The position numbers and the translations under genes are program-made. From Zelonia costaricensis (taxonomy: Eukaryota; Euglenozoa; Kinetoplastea; Trypanosomatida; Trypanosomatidae), in the NCBI GenBank assembly GCA_030849075.1, contig JASAOO010003343.1, positions 12,501 through 44,400 of the forward strand: a stretch of DNA of 31,900 nucleotides, given 5' to 3'. A model generated the notes under the pieces. The model saw only the letters and a program-made list of their open reading frames with translations. It had not been told where the DNA came from and did no database searches. Of the stretch, positions 20,259 to 29,500 are shown piece by piece. Positions within the stretch are counted from its first letter, which is position 1. The number at the start of each line of letters is the position of its first letter.

Positions 20259-20399
20259 ATGCACGCCGCGCACGCCAGCGCCCACCACAAATGCCGCACC
20301 CGCCTCTCACCCGCGTCACGGGGGCTCTCGCGCTTCCCCCATGCTCGCGGTGGTGTTCCGCGGTGCCGCTCCTCGTGGCGCCGACGCGTGTGTGTCTAA
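20259..20399 (+). promoter_or_regulatory. Upstream ORF overlapping the GTPase start
   Basis: The first ATG after the predicted acceptor begins a 46-codon frame that is out of frame with the GTPase and ends 109 bases inside it. If the acceptor at 20062-20063 is used, scanning ribosomes meet this ATG first, which would lower translation of the main frame or favour the later in-frame ATG at 20600. The peptide has no recognisable feature. Confidence 0.5.
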
Positions 20400-23300
20400 A
20401 CCGGTACAGCGGCTACCTGCCCGACCGCGCGCGCCGCGCACCGGACTCCTATCCGCGCGGGGGAGCGACGAGGACGCCTTTTTCGTCGCCGCCGCACGAC
20501 AGCGCTGATGCGCCGCTGACAAGCTCAACGGGCCCGCTTGAAGCGCGTCGGCGGAAGCACGCACATCCGCCGCTGCAGCGCCGAGCCTACACGGCTGTCA
20601 TGGACCGCGACGCCGTCAGCAGCGACGGCGTGCGGCTCCCCCAGGGTGCCTCAGCCGCCTCTGCCGCCGCGTCTTCTGCTGCGGCCATCGCCCCGGCGTG
20701 GCAGTCGCCGGCTGTGGTGGACACGGTGACGTGGTCCGTGGACGCGCACGTCGCGGAGATACAGGACGACGACATTGTGCTGGACACCCCCGCTACCCTC
20801 CTGCCTTGCATGGCCACTGCTGCCGCTGCCGCTGCTGCTGCTGTGGCTGCGCCGGAGAGCAGTCCGCACGCCCACCCTGCAGCCCGCGGTGTGGGGCAGG
20901 ACGTGATCGACCTCGTCACGGACGCATTTACGGCGCAGCGCGAGGCAGCCGTGAAGCGGCGCCGCGAGGTGCTGTACGAGCTGACCCACCCCAACCCAGC
21001 GGACTACACGTACGACGGCAAGCTCGTGCCGCCGCCCCCGCTGAGCTTCGGCCAGGTCACCGAGGAGGCCCGCTCGCTGGGCAACAAGATGATGCTGGGC
21101 CAGAGCTACGCTCTCGTCCGACAGGCCGGCACGCGCGCCTCGGACGACGACACACTTGGGCACGGCAGCGCATCGTCTGCGCGAGGAAATACCGCCGGGG
21201 CTGCTGCCGCGGCGACGGCACCCGCGTCGTACCTCGAGACCTCCGTGGCCGCCCCCTCGTCCGCCTTCTCGGCCCGGCGGCTGAGGGACACGGTGACACC
21301 GACGGCGCCATACCGCGGCCGCGCGCGGGAATCGAACATATTCCGCGATCACAACTACTTCTTCGAGATAAACGAGCTCTACCAGGAGGTCGTCTTTGTC
21401 GGCCGCGCCTGTGCCGGCAAGTCGAGCCTGCTGAATGCGCTGCTCGGACAGCACGTGGCGAAGACCAGCAGCACGCCGAACACGACGCGCAAGATTTCGT
21501 TCTACCAGAGCGTCACACCGGAGCAGCTGCAGGCTTTCCACGCGAGGGAGCACCACAATCAGCTCGTCAAACTCCCCGGCGGCGGACTGCAGCTCACGTT
21601 TGTCGACCTGCCCGGCTACGGCATCCCCGGCATGAGCGACAAGTGGCGCGACGCGGCGATTGAACTGACGGACGCGTACTTTGGGGTGCGGCGCTCTGTC
21701 AACACGGTGCTGTACTGCATGGACTGCGAGCGCGGGCTCACGAAGACGGACGTCAAGTACTTTGAGTGGATCGAGAACGTGCACGGCACGTGCTTCATCG
21801 TGCTCACCAAGTGCGACAGCGTCCCCCACTCGCGCGTCTGCTCCGTGATGCGGCAGGTGTACAGCCTCATCACGAAGCACCGCCGCAAGTACCGCAAGGT
21901 GTTCCCGTTCATCATCCCGGTGTCGGCCAAGGACGGCACGAACATCGAGATGCTGCGCGGCATGATCGCGGAGACGTCTGGCATGATCCCTGGCGACAAG
22001 CTCCGCGACCTCCTTCAGCGGAAGAAGGCGGCGCTCACGCAGACGGCCCTGCTGCAGGAGGCGGGCCGCATCGACGCTGCGCGGCGACTGGAGCGGGCAC
22101 AGGCGAGAGAGTACTTCGCCATCACCCGCGGCGAGACAAGCACCACCACGACGGCCGTAGCAGAGCGCTCGGTGAGCATCAGCGCTGCCCAAGTCGACGG
22201 TGACGGGGCGACTCTTTCTGCCGATCCCTCGTCGTCTCCAGCGCCTGGTGTGGTAGACCGTGAGGCTGCACAGCAGGGGTACCATCGCCGGTACGTGCTG
22301 CCGCTCGATCAGGCTTCCGCGGGTGGCGTGCCCGCGTCCCTCGTAGACCCCGCCATGCACACCCACACACCGACCACCGCCGCCGACGTCGATGAGTTCT
22401 TCCCGACGGAGTCTTCTGCGGCGGCGGCGGCGGCGAAGGCGCGGCGAGAGCGGCGAGAGCGCTTTCTGGCGTGGCGCCGCGCACACCCCCTCGCATCCAC
22501 GTCGCCATCGTACAGTACGGCGGAGGCGGCAGCCGGGGTGAGCGGCCGCACCGGTGGTGCGCGATACCGGCTGAACACCGGCCTCGAGAACCCGCAGTCT
22601 GCGCAAGCCGTGCTCGAGCTGATGAGCGGTGACACCGCCCACGGTCCTGCCTCGGGGGATGCCGCCGGTTCACACGCCGGGGCGCAGCTCGATGCGGGTA
22701 GTCCGCGTGAGGAGCTCGACATCGCGAGTAGCAGCGGCGCGCCAGCGGCGTCGGCGCTGCTCCACGGCCAGCGCTCAAGCGTGATCGGGCTGGATGGCGC
22801 CGGTGGGCCTGTGCGCGGTCCCTCTTCCTCCTCTGATGCTGTGCCCGGTGTACGTGCCGATCAGCCCTCCGGACCTGTCCCCGCGTCTTCCGCGCCGCTG
22901 GGCGCCGTCTCGCGCTTCCTCGACGTGGTGGAGCAGTACGGCGCTCAGCGCAACAACCGCGGCAGGCCCGCCTCGGCCAAGCAGCGGCGCAAGGAGGAGC
23001 AGTGGCGGCATCGAGGTGCAGACAGGGGCGGTGGCGCGAGTCGTGGATCGGCTGCAGCATCGGCACTGTCGGCGGCGGCGGCTGCGCACGGCAGCTTGCT
23101 CGCTGAGGACGCGTGCGGTCGCCTGTCGCCCTACACGGCGGGGAGGCCGTCGGGGCCGGCGCTGGTGTCGCTCCACACCTGTGTCGACTCGCGGCAGGCG
23201 GCGTGGCGGGCGCAGCAGCTGAAGACGCTACTGAGCAAGGAGAACCCGGAGGCGCCGTGGACGGCGCTGCACCGGCTGCGGCGCAAGGTTCAAAGCGCCG

Positions 23301-23599
23301 AGGAGGCGGCGGCGCTGTCTGGGATGCGGAGGAAGGAGACGGCGGCGTACGTGCGCGATGCGGGGCGCGTTACGGAGAGCTTCGAGAAGTTCGAGGGCGA
23401 GGTGACAGCCGTCAAGTACATGAACGAGGTGCGCCAGGCCCCGACGCTGCGGTCACAGCAACAGATGCACCTCAACGCGACGGCGAAGATCAACTACCGC
23501 TCGATGCCGCCTGGGCTGTGGAAGCGATACGGGGAGAAGGAGACGTACTGGCCCACCTCCAGCGTGCTGGGCCGCGCCTCGGACGAGAGTCACAAGTAG
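20291..23599 (+). CDS. Large EngB/YihA-type GTPase, probably mitochondrial
   Basis: The product has 1102 residues. The G domain occupies about residues 350-570: P-loop G371-R-A-C-A-G-K-S-S379, switch region T395-P-N-T-T399, D439-L-P-G442, T506-K-C-D509 and S545-A-K547. The order and the DLPGYG and TP-x-x-T signatures are those of EngB/YihA, which acts late in large ribosomal subunit assembly. Bacterial EngB is about 200 residues, so the N-terminal ~350 and C-terminal ~530 residues are extra; they are rich in Ala, Ser, Arg and Gly apart from a basic C-terminal segment. The first acidic residue is at 45 and the N-terminus has scattered Arg, as in mitochondrial presequences. The P-loop has Cys where EngB normally has Asn. 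The start is uncertain: 19961 is probably upstream of the acceptor, and 20600 is an alternative that would drop the presequence. Confidence 0.88.
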   Translation: MPHPPLTRVTGALALPPCSRWCSAVPLLVAPTRVCLNRYSGYLPDRARRAPDSYPRGGATRTPFSSPPHDSADAPLTSSTGPLEARRRKHAHPPLQRRAYTAVMDRDAVSSDGVRLPQGASAASAAASSAAAIAPAWQSPAVVDTVTWSVDAHVAEIQDDDIVLDTPATLLPCMATAAAAAAAAVAAPESSPHAHPAARGVGQDVIDLVTDAFTAQREAAVKRRREVLYELTHPNPADYTYDGKLVPPPPLSFGQVTEEARSLGNKMMLGQSYALVRQAGTRASDDDTLGHGSASSARGNTAGAAAAATAPASYLETSVAAPSSAFSARRLRDTVTPTAPYRGRARESNIFRDHNYFFEINELYQEVVFVGRACAGKSSLLNALLGQHVAKTSSTPNTTRKISFYQSVTPEQLQAFHAREHHNQLVKLPGGGLQLTFVDLPGYGIPGMSDKWRDAAIELTDAYFGVRRSVNTVLYCMDCERGLTKTDVKYFEWIENVHGTCFIVLTKCDSVPHSRVCSVMRQVYSLITKHRRKYRKVFPFIIPVSAKDGTNIEMLRGMIAETSGMIPGDKLRDLLQRKKAALTQTALLQEAGRIDAARRLERAQAREYFAITRGETSTTTTAVAERSVSISAAQVDGDGATLSADPSSSPAPGVVDREAAQQGYHRRYVLPLDQASAGGVPASLVDPAMHTHTPTTAADVDEFFPTESSAAAAAAKARRERRERFLAWRRAHPLASTSPSYSTAEAAAGVSGRTGGARYRLNTGLENPQSAQAVLELMSGDTAHGPASGDAAGSHAGAQLDAGSPREELDIASSSGAPAASALLHGQRSSVIGLDGAGGPVRGPSSSSDAVPGVRADQPSGPVPASSAPLGAVSRFLDVVEQYGAQRNNRGRPASAKQRRKEEQWRHRGADRGGGASRGSAAASALSAAAAAHGSLLAEDACGRLSPYTAGRPSGPALVSLHTCVDSRQAAWRAQQLKTLLSKENPEAPWTALHRLRRKVQSAEEAAALSGMRRKETAAYVRDAGRVTESFEKFEGEVTAVKYMNEVRQAPTLRSQQQMHLNATAKINYRSMPPGLWKRYGEKETYWPTSSVLGRASDESHK

Positions 23600-24458
23600 G
23601 CGGCAAGGGACTGCACGGGGGCCAGCGTGCGCTTCTGTCCTCGATTGGTTCGCGCCAGCCGCGTGGGCGTCGCGCGGCTCTCGAAGCGGCTTCACGATGG
23701 ATGCACCTGTGCACCCACCGGGAGCAGCGCAGTACGGCAATCGCCCAGCGTCCCTTCCTTCCCTCTCCCCCTAACGAAGATCCTCCGCCACGCGTTGGTG
23801 GAGCTCATCACAGCGGTAACGTCTCTCCGTGTTAAAACAAACAAAAAAACGAGAATAAACACACACACGCACACGCACACGTACACACGATCAGTCGCAC
23901 AGACACCTTCACATCACGATTGGGATAGTGGGTGCCAAAGTGAGGTGTGACTTTCATGTCGCTTACGTGATCTGCGGCGTCACTCCCTTCTCCCTGCAAG
24001 CGGGGAGGGGAATGCGAAATGGGAACGCCGTCGTGGGGGCTTCTCGCTGACTCGCAGAGGCGGCGCGTTACCCGACGTCGAGTAGGCGAACTCTTCACTT
24101 TACCTGGACTGCCTCACTCCTGGGACTGCTCCTGTCCCGCATCTCGGCGTTGTGCGCACCGCTGGCCTCTCGTGCATGCAAAAGCACAGCGTGGGGACTC
24201 GCCTGCCCCGCCCTCACCGACCCACACGCACCCACCGGCGGACTGCATTGGCGAGCGTCGTCACTGTCGCGCTGCGCTACTCTGACGTGCTTGTCTGGCG
24301 TTGTGCTCTTGACAGGGAGCATCGGTGCTCTTGCACACACACATACAAAACACGCACACAAAGGGGTTTCGGTTCCCCTTTCGCAAAAAAAAAAAAGCAT
24401 AACACAACGAGACCCACACATCACGGGCAGGTGCCAGTGAAGAGACGAGAAGGAATCA
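23600..24458 (+). other. Non-coding: 3' UTR of the GTPase gene and intergenic DNA
   Basis: This is the shortest intergenic gap of the window (859 bases). It contains an A-rich segment with imperfect CA repeats at about 23834-23890 and a 12-A run at 24385-24396. Candidate acceptors for the next gene are AG at 24314-24315, after a T/G/C-rich stretch, and AG at 24396-24397. No coding frame is evident. Confidence 0.65.
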
Positions 24459-25373
24459 ATGGAGGTGTACCGGCGCATCACGGAGCGCGTGCGAGGTGCG
24501 CTGTGGGCGCACCACCGCCGCCTCATGCCAGAGCGCCAGTTCCATCGCATCCTCGCCTACGTCTACAACAACAAGTACGAGTACCAGATTCGCTTTGACC
24601 GCATGTCCGTCGTGGGGCGGGCGTGGGGCGGCCGAGTTGAGGTGATGACGACGCCGGCGGGGTTTCTCAAGCGAGTCCGCGTCAACACCGCTGTCGAGGA
24701 CCTCGCCCCGGAGCAGCAGCAGAGGCTGGTGCTCGCCGCCTACGCAGATGCGTGCAAGCAGGGCCAGGCGCTGATGGAGCAGGCGGAGCTGCGTGTGTAC
24801 AAGCAGTTTCTGAGGGACCTCAAGCCCATCGTCCTCGGCATCCGCGACAACCCGGAGTTCTACACGGTGCCCGAGGATGCGATGGAGTCGATCGGGGGTG
24901 TGCTGCGGCGCACAAACGGGTCTGCTGAGGAAAGCCACAGCAGCAACAACGCCGCCGCGGCGACGGCGCACCGCACGATCCCGATAGCCAAGGCACACCA
25001 ACCCGTGGACGAGGTGCGGCGCCGTCACGCCTGGGAGGATCAGTGGCTCGCAAGTCAGCAGGGCCAGCGGTGGGCTCGCAGTCTGCGCGGTAAGGAGTAC
25101 TTCGCCAAGCACGGTCCGCAGTACCGCCCACGCGGCGCGCCCGGCGCGAAGACGCGCACGCTGCCCTTTGAGCTGTTGGCGCCGTACACGCCGATGGATG
25201 AGGGGCGCCTGCTCAAGAAGAACTGGATGGCGTACATGGACAACAAACACGTGGCCGAGTCGCTCTGGACGCGCGCCAAGGTGGCGGACCGCGAGAAGCA
25301 GCTGCGGCAGCTGCAGGAGCGCGGACAGGCCTGGCACCGCCCCATCAACGAGGACGCGGAGCAGCGGTGGTAA
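24459..25373 (+). CDS. Hypothetical protein with possible YbaB/EbfC-like N-terminal region
   Basis: The product has 304 residues. Residues 50-115 follow the YbaB/EbfC pattern: a short hydrophobic strand after a Gly-Gly pair (58-64), a Pro-Ala-Gly turn (66-68), a second strand (69-75), then an acidic stretch and a long helix rich in Ala and Gln (84-115). Bacterial YbaB proteins are about 110-residue dimers that bind DNA. The remaining two thirds are basic and unrecognised, with a low-complexity Asn/Ala linker near 160-170 and many aromatic and basic residues in the last 100. The N-terminus (residues 1-35) is rich in Arg and could be an organellar presequence. The start is firm: an in-frame TGA lies at 24438-24440 and this is the next ATG. 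It lies 859 bases after the EngB-type GTPase. The YbaB assignment is tentative. Confidence 0.9.
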   Translation: MEVYRRITERVRGALWAHHRRLMPERQFHRILAYVYNNKYEYQIRFDRMSVVGRAWGGRVEVMTTPAGFLKRVRVNTAVEDLAPEQQQRLVLAAYADACKQGQALMEQAELRVYKQFLRDLKPIVLGIRDNPEFYTVPEDAMESIGGVLRRTNGSAEESHSSNNAAAATAHRTIPIAKAHQPVDEVRRRHAWEDQWLASQQGQRWARSLRGKEYFAKHGPQYRPRGAPGAKTRTLPFELLAPYTPMDEGRLLKKNWMAYMDNKHVAESLWTRAKVADREKQLRQLQERGQAWHRPINEDAEQRW

Positions 25374-26417
25374 GCAGGCTGGGGAGTCAACGAGGGGGGG
25401 GGGGAGGGGGGGCAGGGTGTGCTGTCTTTCCTTGTGCTGCTCTTCTGTTGGTTCACATTGGCGTGTCGCCCGTGCGTGTCTGTACTGATGTGTGTCTGTG
25501 TCTGTGTGTGTGTGTGTACGTGGGCTGAAGTGGTAGGGTGTGTACATCGGCGTGCTTGCGTGTGAGTGCGTGCGTGTGTGTATGTGCATTGCAGCGGCCT
25601 GCTTCACAAGAGGAGAGTGCTTGGTTGCCGCCGTGGGAAAAACCTCGAGGCTGCGCATCCGTCCCGCGCACGGACTTGTGTCCGTTTTCCGTCGTATTTG
25701 TGTTCGCGCGCACATTGCCCTTCACAGGAATTCTAACACCTCAACGCAAAGACTCTCTAGGTCATCATCTCCTGTTCATGGCTGGCTCGATGGACAGCGT
25801 ACCCTGTGAAACGCGCGAGCGCACCGCGATACACGACGGGTCGTCGATCTAAACGCGCGAGCAGCGTGTGAAGTGGGTGCCGCCACCCCGTACGCATAGC
25901 GCCTTCCAGCACGGTCCTGTCGCGGCGTCCTCTCGGGGGTGGAGGGGGGTGAGGAGGTTCATGCACCCACCTCCTCTCCCGCAAGGTGTGGCGCTCCTCA
26001 GTTCTCCTTTCACGTGGCCACTTCCTTCCGCGGGTCCTCTCACTCTTTTCTGATTGTGCGTCTCACTCCTGTGCGTACTCGCCCCCCTTTGGGTCTCACA
26101 GCGGCTCCGTCACGCAGCGCAGGACGCGCCTCTCGGCTCCCTCCGCAGCGGCCCGTCATCCCTCCGTTTCCTTTTTGCTTTTCATCTCCCTCCCCCTGAA
26201 CCTCCCACCGCCGCCCTCCCGAGCATTGCAGCTCGCTTGACTCCCCTCGTGTAGAAGAGAGGCGCCGGGCATCCCCCTCGGTCAAAGCCCCTGGTGCACA
26301 ACGCCGCCCCCCCCCCTCCACACACACACACGAACACACGTACACCCTTTTCTCCCTTGACTTGCGTCGTCGTTGGCGTTGTACTCGTAGACTTACATCG
26401 ATTTCACTAGAACCGCA
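25374..26417 (+). other. Non-coding: 3' UTR of the YbaB-like gene and intergenic DNA
   Basis: The region starts with a G-rich run and a GT-rich stretch (25490-25585, with GT repeats at 25504-25517). It then becomes T/C-rich, with CA repeats at about 26320-26340. No frame has the composition of a gene. A possible early acceptor for the next gene is AG at 26389-26390. Confidence 0.65.
25381..25417 (+). other. G-rich run with G-quadruplex potential just after a stop codon
   Basis: Runs of 4, 11, 7 and 3 G on the + strand begin eight bases after the stop of the YbaB-like gene, so they are in the mRNA's 3' UTR. Confidence 0.8.
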
Positions 26418-26500
26418 TCTCGTCTTTGTTTTTTCTTCTTCTCTCTCATTCCACGTGTTTGTCACCGCACCTCTGCTCGGCGGGGAGGGTATTGACGCAG
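26418..26500 (+). promoter_or_regulatory. Predicted spliced-leader acceptor for the 1596-residue protein gene
   Basis: A strong T/C tract at 26418-26452 is followed by AG at 26486-26487 and by a CAG at 26498-26500. The latter would give a 93-nt 5' UTR with no ATG before the chosen start. Confidence 0.55.
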
Positions 26501-26593
26501 CGCGGACGCGACCGCGCGCACTTCTTCTTCAGCGACGTGAGCTCCTTCCCCCCGCGCTGCTTTCGGCCTTTTCTTTCGTGCATCAAGTGAGGA

Positions 26594-29500
26594 ATGGACA
26601 TCTCCATCGGCTCCTCGTACTCTTCGTCGTACTACAGCAGCAGCGGCAGCAGCAGCCGAAGCGTCATCGATGATGGCGGTACGTGGCACGCCGCGACTAC
26701 AGGCGACGGCGCCGGTGCCGGCGTCAGCTGCAGGAGAAGGAGCAGCAGTCGCAGCAGCAGCGGCGGTGGCGGCGGCTCCGATCAGGCGCAGCACCATCAA
26801 GACGGCGCGAGAGCCGCAAGGCCGGGTGAGGGCCGTGAAGCTGCCGATGCATTCGGCGGTAACGCAACTCGCGTGACGGCAAACGCAGGGGAGGGAGTGG
26901 GCAAGGGAAGCGAGGATGTCTCTTACCCGCTCCCCAACCGCGAGTCCATCTCGCCACGACACACCGCGCTGTCATCGATTCCATTCTCGGCTTCCGTGCC
27001 CTCATCCTCGCTTTCTGTCGACGGCGCTGCCGCCGCGCCACACGCGCCGTCGCGGCGCGCGCCGCCTCCTCAGCGTTCACGCGAGCAGCGGGTGTCAGGG
27101 GAGGTGACCCTCATGACGCCCTGCTCTGAGGCCGCACCCCGCGTGCCCGCAGACCCGCAGGAACGCGCCGGCCGTGCCCAGCCGATGGACGACGTGGGCG
27201 TGGCCGGCCTCGTCGTGTCCGTGAGCGGCTCCGCTGAGGACCGGGTACAGGCGTCGGCTTCTTCACACATCTTTTCTCGCACAGAGAGCCCATCACCACT
27301 GCGCCGCGGCGATCGCGCGCCGCCACCGTCCTGCACCGCGATGGGGCACGGTGCTGCTGACGGCAACGACGCCGCGACGTCTCCGGACACGACGTACGGC
27401 CCGCTGCCGACTTTCATACTCGGCGGCGCATCCGCCGACGTCGACGAGGCGCCCGCGGTGCTCCTTCCCCGCAGTCCCAGCGTTTCCACCGCCTCGCGCC
27501 TGCCGCCGCCGCCGCCGCAGCTGGTGGGCGTCTCTTCTGCTGGGAGCAGTGGTGGGCGAGATGGCCTGCCGCTCCCGCAGCCCCTCTTCCAGCTGCCGTC
27601 TCGCTCGATGGACTTGACGCACTCGTTCTCGTCCGCCTCACGACCGCCGCCACCGCCGCTGCCGCAGCGCGTGCAGGAGTCGCCGAGCGGGACGACGCAC
27701 ACCGCGGCGACTTCCTCCAACAGCCACGATCGCGACGAGCCCCACTCGTCGTCGCCGTATTCGCTGCAGCCCAGCCCGCCGCAGCTGTCCAGCGCTCGCC
27801 TTGGGGCCTCGAGTGAGCTGAGCGAGCCCGACGAAGAGGACCCAACGGCGCGGCTGCTGCGGGGGCTGAGCGGCGCGCGTCCACCCTCGCAGGCCCCGGC
27901 ACCGCGCTACCCCGCCGCGCTCCTGCCCCATGGCGTGCCACCCGCCGCGGCGGCGTCGCTGTCGTCAGAGCCGCGCCGCGACTCTGACAGCACGCGCACC
28001 ATCAGCGACAGCGCGGAGGACGCGGCGTCGTCGGCGATGGCCCTCTCGGCGCCGATTGTGTTGGAGCAGAGCGGCCCAGCTCGAGAGGGAGGTCTGGCAG
28101 AGCCGCCGTCACCGTCCCCTGCGGCGCCTTCGGGGAGTGGAGGCGGCGCCCCGCAACCTTCGCACTCACCGCCTGCGCGGCCCCCTGCTCTCGCCTCCGT
28201 CCCTGCGGCCGCCGCGGCTCCGTCCGCTGCCGTGAGCGGGACGGCATCGGGTGCGCAGGTTGGAGAGAGGGCGCGACAGCCCCGCCTGCCACCGCGCCAC
28301 GCGGGTCTCGCCGCAGTTGCCCCACCGCACCCTGCACCGCCGCTTCCCATGAACGTCGCACCCCTCGAGCCCGCGGAGAGTGAGGTAGTAGACGCGGCCA
28401 GTCCCCCACCTCTCCCACCCGCGCCGTGGCGGGGTGGCGGTGGCACCGCCGCCTCCCTGCACCCGACTGCACACCACACACGCACTACGCCACGTGACGT
28501 GGGAGACGGCACACGGCGTGTGGAGGGGCACCGCGACACACGTGCGTCGGCCACCCAAAACGAGACCGAGCAGCCGCGGGCGGTGGTGGAGGCGACAACG
28601 GCGCTGCAGCGTTGGCGCAGTCACACGTCGCTGTTCACGGATGCGTCGACTCAATCCGCGAGCACTACCGAGGCCGCCGACTCGCCAGCTAAGCTGCTGT
28701 CGCGCTCCTCTGCCGCTGCCAGCGCGGAGGCGACCTCGACAGAGCCGGGGAAGGGCTGCTATCACGGTGCAACCACGTCTGCGCCGCAGCCGCGCCACGG
28801 TCTGGCCCGTGCGGTGGAGGGTGGCCTCGGGCGTGCTGCAGATGCCGCGGCGGCCAGGGTGAGTCCTTTTAAGGGCGGCGTTGACTTCGTTCGGTGGGTA
28901 CCAGCATCCGTTGACCGCCAGGCGGACCTCTCGAGCACCGCGCAGACCCCATCGCCGCCGCCGCCTGCACCGCGGCAGCGCCGCAGCGATGCGCACGACG
29001 AGGTCGCCGTCTCCCCGCGTGTGGTGGCGGTGCCGCTCGTCGCACGTCCGCCCCGCACCCCACCGCGAGAGGCATCAACGGCAGCGGTGCTCGCGGAGGT
29101 GGCGCATCGGTATCGCGTGACTCCAACGGCGGGTGCGATGGCAGCTGGCAACACGAGCAGCAGCGCAGGTCTGCATCGACCGTCCACGCAACGTACGGCG
29201 GCTTCTCCAGTATCGCCGCCGTCGCGCCAGACGCGGGTGCGTCTCTGTGCGATTGCTTCACCAGAGCAGGACCGGAGGGCGAGCAGGGCCGCCCGTGAGC
29301 TGGTATTCTCGAGTGCGGCCGCGCAGGCACGTCGCACAGACGGGCATGGAGGCCAGAGCTCGGTCCTGAAGCATCCCGGAGAGATGGTGCATGATGGTGA
29401 CGCCCACCCTGGCGGTGCAGGCCGGCACGCACACGCTGCCTTTCGCGCAGTCCCCATCGTGCACCACACCAGCGCGACGGCAAGGGGCGCGACACCTGCC

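Noticed and set aside
20651..22642. Minus-strand open frame of 663 codons opposite the GTPase gene
   Set aside because: It is a shadow of a GC-rich coding frame with strong third-position bias. The + strand frame carries all five G motifs.
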